A DNA stretch of 64,000 bases from Lagopus muta (lineage: Eukaryota > Chordata > Aves > Galliformes > Phasianidae). The notes under the pieces were generated by a model, which did not search any database, was not told the DNA's origin, and saw only the letters and a list, made by a program, of their open reading frames with translations. The stretch is from assembly GCF_023343835.1 (NCBI RefSeq), contig NC_064433.1:53410871-53474870 (forward strand). The letters are read 5' to 3'. Below are positions 60,707-64,000 of the stretch, piece after piece (the first letter of the stretch is position 1; the number at the start of each line of letters is the position of its first letter). Made by a program: the position numbers and the translations under genes.

Positions 60707-60832
60707 ATGGCGGTGCCCCCGGCGGCTTCCCGCTGCTGCCCGGGCAGTGGCGGCAAGCGCGGGGCTGCCATTCCGCCGCCACGTCGCACCCCGGGCGGGG
60801 CCGCGCCGCCGCGGCGCAGCCGCAGGATTTGA
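60707..60832 (+). other. Upstream ORF candidate before ALDH1L2
   Basis: A 41-codon frame starting in CAGCATGG (A at -3, G at +4) and ending in TGA 81 bases before the ALDH1L2 ATG. The product would be Pro/Arg/Gly-rich with no recognised domain. It matters only if transcription starts upstream of 60,707. Confidence 0.35.
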
Positions 60833-60913
60833 TCGGGCGCCATAGGCGCGGGTTGCGTCAGACGAGGCGCTCCGCCGGGTGGGCGCATCGCTCGCCCGAC
60901 CGCGCACCGCAAG

Positions 60914-60964
60914 ATGTTGCGGGCAGCCCCGCGCCTGTTGCGGACCTTCTGCACGAGCTCCGCG
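60914..60964 (+). CDS. ALDH1L2: ALDH1L2 exon 1 (mitochondrial presequence)
   Basis: ALDH1L2 is the mitochondrial 10-formyltetrahydrofolate dehydrogenase, which oxidises 10-formyl-THF to THF and CO2 with NADP+. The exon encodes MLRAAPRLLRTFCTSSA and ends at GTGAGC after 17 codons. The peptide has Arg at 3, 7 and 10, no acidic residue and hydroxylated residues at the end, as expected of a mitochondrial targeting signal. It resembles the human start MLRRGSQALRRFST, and the position diverging from WASHC4 matches human synteny. No later ALDH1L2 exon was found before the window end, so the assignment rests on 17 residues plus synteny. Another mitochondrial gene is possible. Confidence 0.68.
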
Positions 60965-63900
60965 GTGAGCGGGGCGCTAAACGTCGACGGACGGGGCCGG
61001 GCCGAACCGAGCCGAGGCAGGCGGGCCGGGGTCGGGGGGGGATTGTAAGGCGCGTACGGGCGCGGGGAGGGCGAGAGGTTTCTTGAGGCACCGGCGCAGC
61101 ATCCTGCCCGGCCCGCGGTCATCAAATGGGCGCCGCGGGGATGCGGCTGGAAGGAGCCGCTCGGCCCCGGGCCCGGCATGGTGGGGGCCTGTGGATGCCG
61201 TCTCCCCCCGGGTGTGGAGCTGCTCCCGAGCCCGTCTGGTTCTGCCTCACAGCCTAAGTGCCTCCGCGGCCCCTGCATCAGATTTTTGGTTCCGAGTGCT
61301 TGTTCCGAGCTGTTCTCTTTTTTCTCCTCCATATATTAGACCGTACAAGTGCCTTGGAGTGCCCTGCCCGATCTGCATTGTCCAGATGCTTGAGTCTGGC
61401 AAGCTGAGGCTGGGAGAATGCTTCTGCTTTCCTAAAGAGCACTGTGTTATGCTGGCTCAGTTTAGTGCAAGGGACTAATGCCAAGGGCTTTGCATGGAAA
61501 GGTCAGAATAAAGAGATTGAACACGAAATGCATTCAGTGGGGGCAACAGATAAGAGTAAATAACTGCTGTGAGCCCACAGATGTCTAATGGGAGGGAGGG
61601 AGACCCTATGCTTGGATTCTATTTGGAGGCACTGGAATTTAGCACAAATCCTGATACAGCACTGCTTTTCAAAGGAGGCACAATTTTAAATTCATCTTTG
61701 AAAAGATGCAGCATATTGAAATATTTACTAGCTTTGCTACATCCTGGTAGAGAATAAATAAAATATTGCAGTGTTCTTGGTAGCTTCACAGTCAGAGTAG
61801 CAGTTATTCAGCATTCACCTTCAATAAATTTGATTAGAAATTGATAACTCATTACAGGTGAGACCTATGTATATGCCCATGTATGAGAAGCAGCAGCAGA
61901 AAATGATTTTTAACTATGAAATAAATATTCTTACCAGCAAAAGTTTTGTAGCATTAGAAAGGAAAGAAGAATGTATAACTCTTGGACTTGACTCCCTTGT
62001 TAGGAAGAACAGTTTGACAGAATATCACAGAATCATAGAATCACAGAATGGCCAGGATTGGAAGGGTCCTCAAGGATCATGAATCTCCAACCCCCCGGCC
62101 ACATGCAGGGCCACCAACCTCCACATTGAATATCAGATCAGGCTGCCCAGGGCCCCATCCAATCTGGTCTTGAACACCTCCAGGGATGGGGCAGCCACAA
62201 CCTCTCTGGGCAGCCTGTTCTAGCTCACTCTGTAAAGAACTTCCCCTGACCTAAATCTTCCCTCCCTCAAGTTAAAGCCATTTCCCCTTGTCCTGCTGTT
62301 ATCTATCTTTTCAAAGAGTTGAGAGTAGTCACTGGATTTTGTTTGGCTGCTTCTCTATGCAGTGTTGAACTCAAAACCAACAGAGTTACAGTAGAGTGAG
62401 CAGCAGCTTATCTTTTGAGAGCACTGTCGTATTAACCTCGTTATCCTGTGACTGCTTAACTAACAAGAGAAAGACCAGATCTCTCCAAACTGCCTGGGCT
62501 CCATTGTTTCTCATAAGTAGGAATTGGGCATCCTTGCAGGAATAAAACAAGAAGTACACTGTGATTATATATGACCATTAATTTTCCCATGAAAAGGAGT
62601 GTCTGTTGATGAATATCATATATCCACAGTGAGCCAGACAACTGCAAACAAAATCCGATGTAACTCTTAACATCACTGACAGAAACAGTGATAAGTTTGT
62701 TCTTTGGATGTGCCAGTGATAATGCTCCGGTACCAGTCCATCACTTTATTCAATAGCATTGTTTCGGTGTTCTTTAAAGACCTCCTTTCTACAGCTTTAT
62801 GCTGAGTGGCACTGATGGTATCCTGCCGCAGATATGCCATTTCCATAAGAAAGAAAACAGCAAACTATTTTTTATTTCCATGTAAGTTTGTACTACTTTC
62901 CATTTTAACTGGGTGTTTTGTTCATACCTAATTCTTCAAAAAGGATTTCCCACTTTCACTGGTCTGACTCATCTTAGGTAGAAATTCTTGAGGAGAGTTT
63001 CCAAAGTAAGATAGGAGCTGGCTCTTAGATTTTCTGCAGTGAATCAATTGTCATTTTTCAAATAAGACAAAAAATGAAGGACTGAATTTGTGGTCTGAAC
63101 TTGCAAGTCCTTCCACATACGGGATTTCTCCCACAGAACCCAACAGACTTGTGAGTTTGGCTCCTGCTTTCTGCTGATGACAAAGCATGTGTTATGGTGA
63201 GACAAGCAAACTGCCACATCTAAGCCAGGTGCTAATAACAGTCACACAGTACACACGTACCACTTGTTGGAGAAGTAACTGAAGAATCAACAGTTGAAAG
63301 ATCCATTCTGCAGTTGAATTAGGTCTCCATCTGAGTAGCTTTCTATGCACATGAGACACCAGAGTTGATTTCTTGCCAGGCTGATCGTTTTGTGCAATGC
63401 CATTAAGAAATGGAACTTTCTGAGCCCATCTACATTCTTAACTCCTCAGTCCTTCATAGAACATAGTCCTCTCTTTACTTCTTACCATTTGTTGACTCAG
63501 CTCCACAATTAATGTGAATTAAGCTAGTATAACTTACTTAACATAAGGAAAAGATACTGACTTACGGCAACTCATGATTTGGAACTGGAACTGATACAGA
63601 GTTCCATGTAATATGATAGCCAGACTTCTTCACAGAGAAACATGAACTAAGAGTTAAGTTTAGCATTATGCTATGAGGGAGTACAAGAAAAACTGTTCAG
63701 AGCAGAAGCTTTGGAGCAAGATAAACAGCAGTGCTATATGTAACACTTTGTGAATAAGAGGAGAGAAAGTAGCTCTTAAAGTGATGGTAAATTTGGACTG
63801 TAAATTTCAAAGAAGATTGCCGAATATCAAAAAAGCAATAGAGTAGAGTACAGCAGCAAGTACTTGAAAAGTAATTTAGAATGGAGGTTGGATAAATCTG

Positions 63901-64000
63901 TAAAAGCAATTGTATTACATGATCACTTGTGATGGCATAGGACTGGATTTTAACTAAGCAGAACACTTTCAGTCTTGTGTTCCTACTGAGAGATGTTAAC
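60965..64000 (+). other. ALDH1L2 intron 1 (5' part)
   Basis: After the CpG island the sequence becomes AT-rich and holds one minus-oriented CR1 tail (62,025-62,325). I see no further exon. Confidence 0.55.
62025..62325 (-). mobile_element. CR1 3' fragment in ALDH1L2 intron 1
   Basis: ATCACAGAATCATAGAATCA, GGCCAGGATTGGAAGGGTCC and AACACCTCCAGGGATGGGGC. It closely resembles the copy at 51,964, so probably the same subfamily. Confidence 0.94.

Larger units (their letters stand above)
60645..61240 (+). promoter_or_regulatory. CpG island promoter of ALDH1L2
   Basis: Dense CpG block around the putative first exon, with CGGGCGGGGCCGCG-type GC boxes near 60,790-60,800 and no TATA box. It begins immediately after a CR1 3' end. 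The long open frames on both strands here reflect high GC and are not treated as genes. Confidence 0.75.

Noticed and set aside
60634-61332. Long open frame (232 codons) on the - strand over the second CpG island
   Set aside because: High GC leaves few stop codons. The translation is low-complexity Pro/Arg/Ala-rich, overlaps the ALDH1L2 exon antisense, and shows no domain.

Overview
This window is nuclear DNA from a bird, most likely a galliform such as chicken. The genes are vertebrate and intron-rich. The interspersed repeats are almost all CR1 LINEs, the dominant avian family, and the one LTR is a solo copy. The gene order APPL2 > < WASHC4 < > ALDH1L2 is, as I recall it, that of human 12q23.3, a segment that in chicken lies on chromosome 1 (inference from synteny, not from a search).

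Layout. Positions 1-13,300 (+ strand) hold the last 16 coding exons of APPL2, from the late BAR domain through PH and PTB to the stop codon and 3' UTR. About 0.5 kb of spacer follows. Positions ~13,860-53,700 (- strand) hold the whole of WASHC4 (SWIP, formerly KIAA1033). I could place 33 coding exons; they sum to 3,522 bases, i.e. 1,173 codons plus stop, equal to the length I recall for the human protein, with every intron phase consistent. Its start codon sits in a CpG island at ~53.0-53.7 kb. Positions 53.7-60.6 kb are intergenic and hold a sense-oriented solo LTR and two CR1 copies. A second CpG island at ~60.65-61.24 kb contains a short exon encoding an arginine-rich mitochondrial-type presequence. 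I assign it to ALDH1L2 (+ strand), whose first intron runs to the window end.

How the genes relate. APPL2 is an endosomal BAR-PH-PTB adaptor of Rab5-positive membranes. WASHC4 is a core subunit of the WASH complex, which makes branched actin on endosomes. So two endosomal genes lie tail to tail. ALDH1L2 (mitochondrial 10-formyl-THF dehydrogenase) is functionally unrelated and diverges from WASHC4.

Points most worth a second look: the 3' splice sites of two consecutive WASHC4 exons (12 and 13) are built from simple repeats, (TG)18 and C13T15; a CpG-rich candidate poison exon lies between WASHC4 exons 16 and 17; a same-strand solo LTR sits about 0.6 kb upstream of the WASHC4 start codon; a CR1 3' end abuts the ALDH1L2 CpG island, which also carries a strong-Kozak upstream ORF; and a rare internal (endonuclease-region) CR1 fragment lies in a WASHC4 intron. 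I found no CRISPR array, tRNA, rRNA or prokaryote-type system, and nothing I would call a new biological system.
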